Below are positions 8,101 to 8,411 of a stretch of 8,411 bases of DNA, piece by piece. The stretch comes from an uncultured Alphaproteobacteria bacterium. GTDB lineage: Bacteria; Pseudomonadota; Alphaproteobacteria; Reyranellales; Reyranellaceae. The stretch lies in contig CAIYWM010000019.1 in NCBI GenBank assembly GCA_903929895.1, forward strand, positions 1 to 8,411, read 5' to 3'. Position numbers and translations under genes: made by a program. The notes under the pieces are model-generated. The model worked only from the letters and a program-made list of their open reading frames with translations. It did no database searches and was not told the origin of the DNA. How positions within the stretch are numbered: position 1 is the first letter of the stretch; every line of letters begins with the position of its first letter.

Positions 8101-8411
8101 ATGACTGGTGCCCTGCTCCTCGCCTGTCCTCGCTGCAGCACCCTGAATCGCTTTCCGCGGGAGAGACTGGCGGCGGGCAACAAGGGCAAGTGCGGCCAGT
8201 GCGGCTCACCGCTGTTCGACGGCCATCCCGTCGCCCTCGATGCCAGCAGCTTCGAAGCCCATGCGGCCAAGAGCGACCTGCCGGTGCTGGTCGACTTCTG
8301 GGCGCCCTGGTGCGGACCCTGCAAGGCCATGGCGCCGCAGTTCGAGCGCGCGGCGGCCCGGCTGGAACCCGCCGTGCGGCTGGCCAAGATCAACACCGAC
8401 GAAGAGCAGGA
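8101..8411 (+). CDS. trxC: Thioredoxin 2 (zinc-ribbon thioredoxin), 3' end missing
   Basis: Cytosolic disulfide reductase with an N-terminal zinc ribbon, induced by oxidative stress in E. coli. The first 103 residues are visible; E. coli TrxC has 139. The zinc-binding cysteines are Cys9, Cys12, Cys31 and Cys34, in ACPRC and KCGQC. The thioredoxin fold begins near 44 and carries VDFWAPWCGPCK (64-75) with the redox cysteines 71 and 74. The cis-proline loop is beyond the window. The ATG has GAGG 6 nt upstream. With only 23 nt after the transglycosylase stop and no terminator between them, it is probably co-transcribed with slt. There is no export signal. Confidence 0.95.
   Translation, partial: MTGALLLACPRCSTLNRFPRERLAAGNKGKCGQCGSPLFDGHPVALDASSFEAHAAKSDLPVLVDFWAPWCGPCKAMAPQFERAAARLEPAVRLAKINTDEEQ

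Noticed and set aside
6140..8209. 689-codon open frame antisense to the transglycosylase
   Set aside because: It mirrors slt codon for codon in GC-rich DNA, has Arg/Gly/Ala/His-rich low-information composition, no recognisable domain, and runs across the slt-trxC junction. A typical shadow frame.

Overview
This window looks like ordinary chromosomal DNA of a high-GC alphaproteobacterium. Base composition is roughly two-thirds G+C by eye, GTG starts occur, and the dapA-smpB pair sits divergent from an slt-type transglycosylase gene, a grouping I associate with alphaproteobacteria. A Rhodospirillales/Reyranella-like source is a guess from general resemblance, not a search result. I see no mobile element, CRISPR array, RNA gene, phage gene or recent-transfer signature. 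Almost all of the window is coding.

Layout: two gene blocks diverge from a 111-bp intergenic region (5873-5983). Leftward, on the minus strand in transcription order: dapA (lysine/diaminopimelate synthesis), smpB (trans-translation), a small short-chain dehydrogenase/reductase (SDR), a short-chain-type acyl-CoA dehydrogenase, a TakP-like TRAP-transporter substrate-binding protein, and the beta (carboxyltransferase) subunit of methylcrotonoyl-CoA carboxylase, which runs off the left edge. The gaps dapA-smpB and smpB-SDR are 31 nt each and SDR-acyl-CoA dehydrogenase is 2 nt. A 109-nt gap with small inverted repeats precedes the TRAP gene, and 46 nt precede the carboxylase gene. Rightward, on the plus strand: a 697-residue periplasmic soluble lytic transglycosylase, then after 23 nt a zinc-ribbon thioredoxin (trxC) cut by the right edge.

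Function: the left half reads as acyl-CoA/leucine-type catabolism (acyl-CoA dehydrogenase plus methylcrotonoyl-CoA carboxylase) joined in one direction to housekeeping genes. The most interesting points are (i) an orphan 2-oxo-acid-type TRAP binding protein inside that catabolic set, with a twin-arginine signal that only appears if a GTG start is used and with changes at the expected ligand site; (ii) an acyl-CoA dehydrogenase whose catalytic glutamate position is that of butyryl-CoA-type enzymes, not isovaleryl-CoA dehydrogenase; and (iii) a transglycosylase gene that may be read from a leaderless GTG. I did not find an undescribed multi-gene system here.
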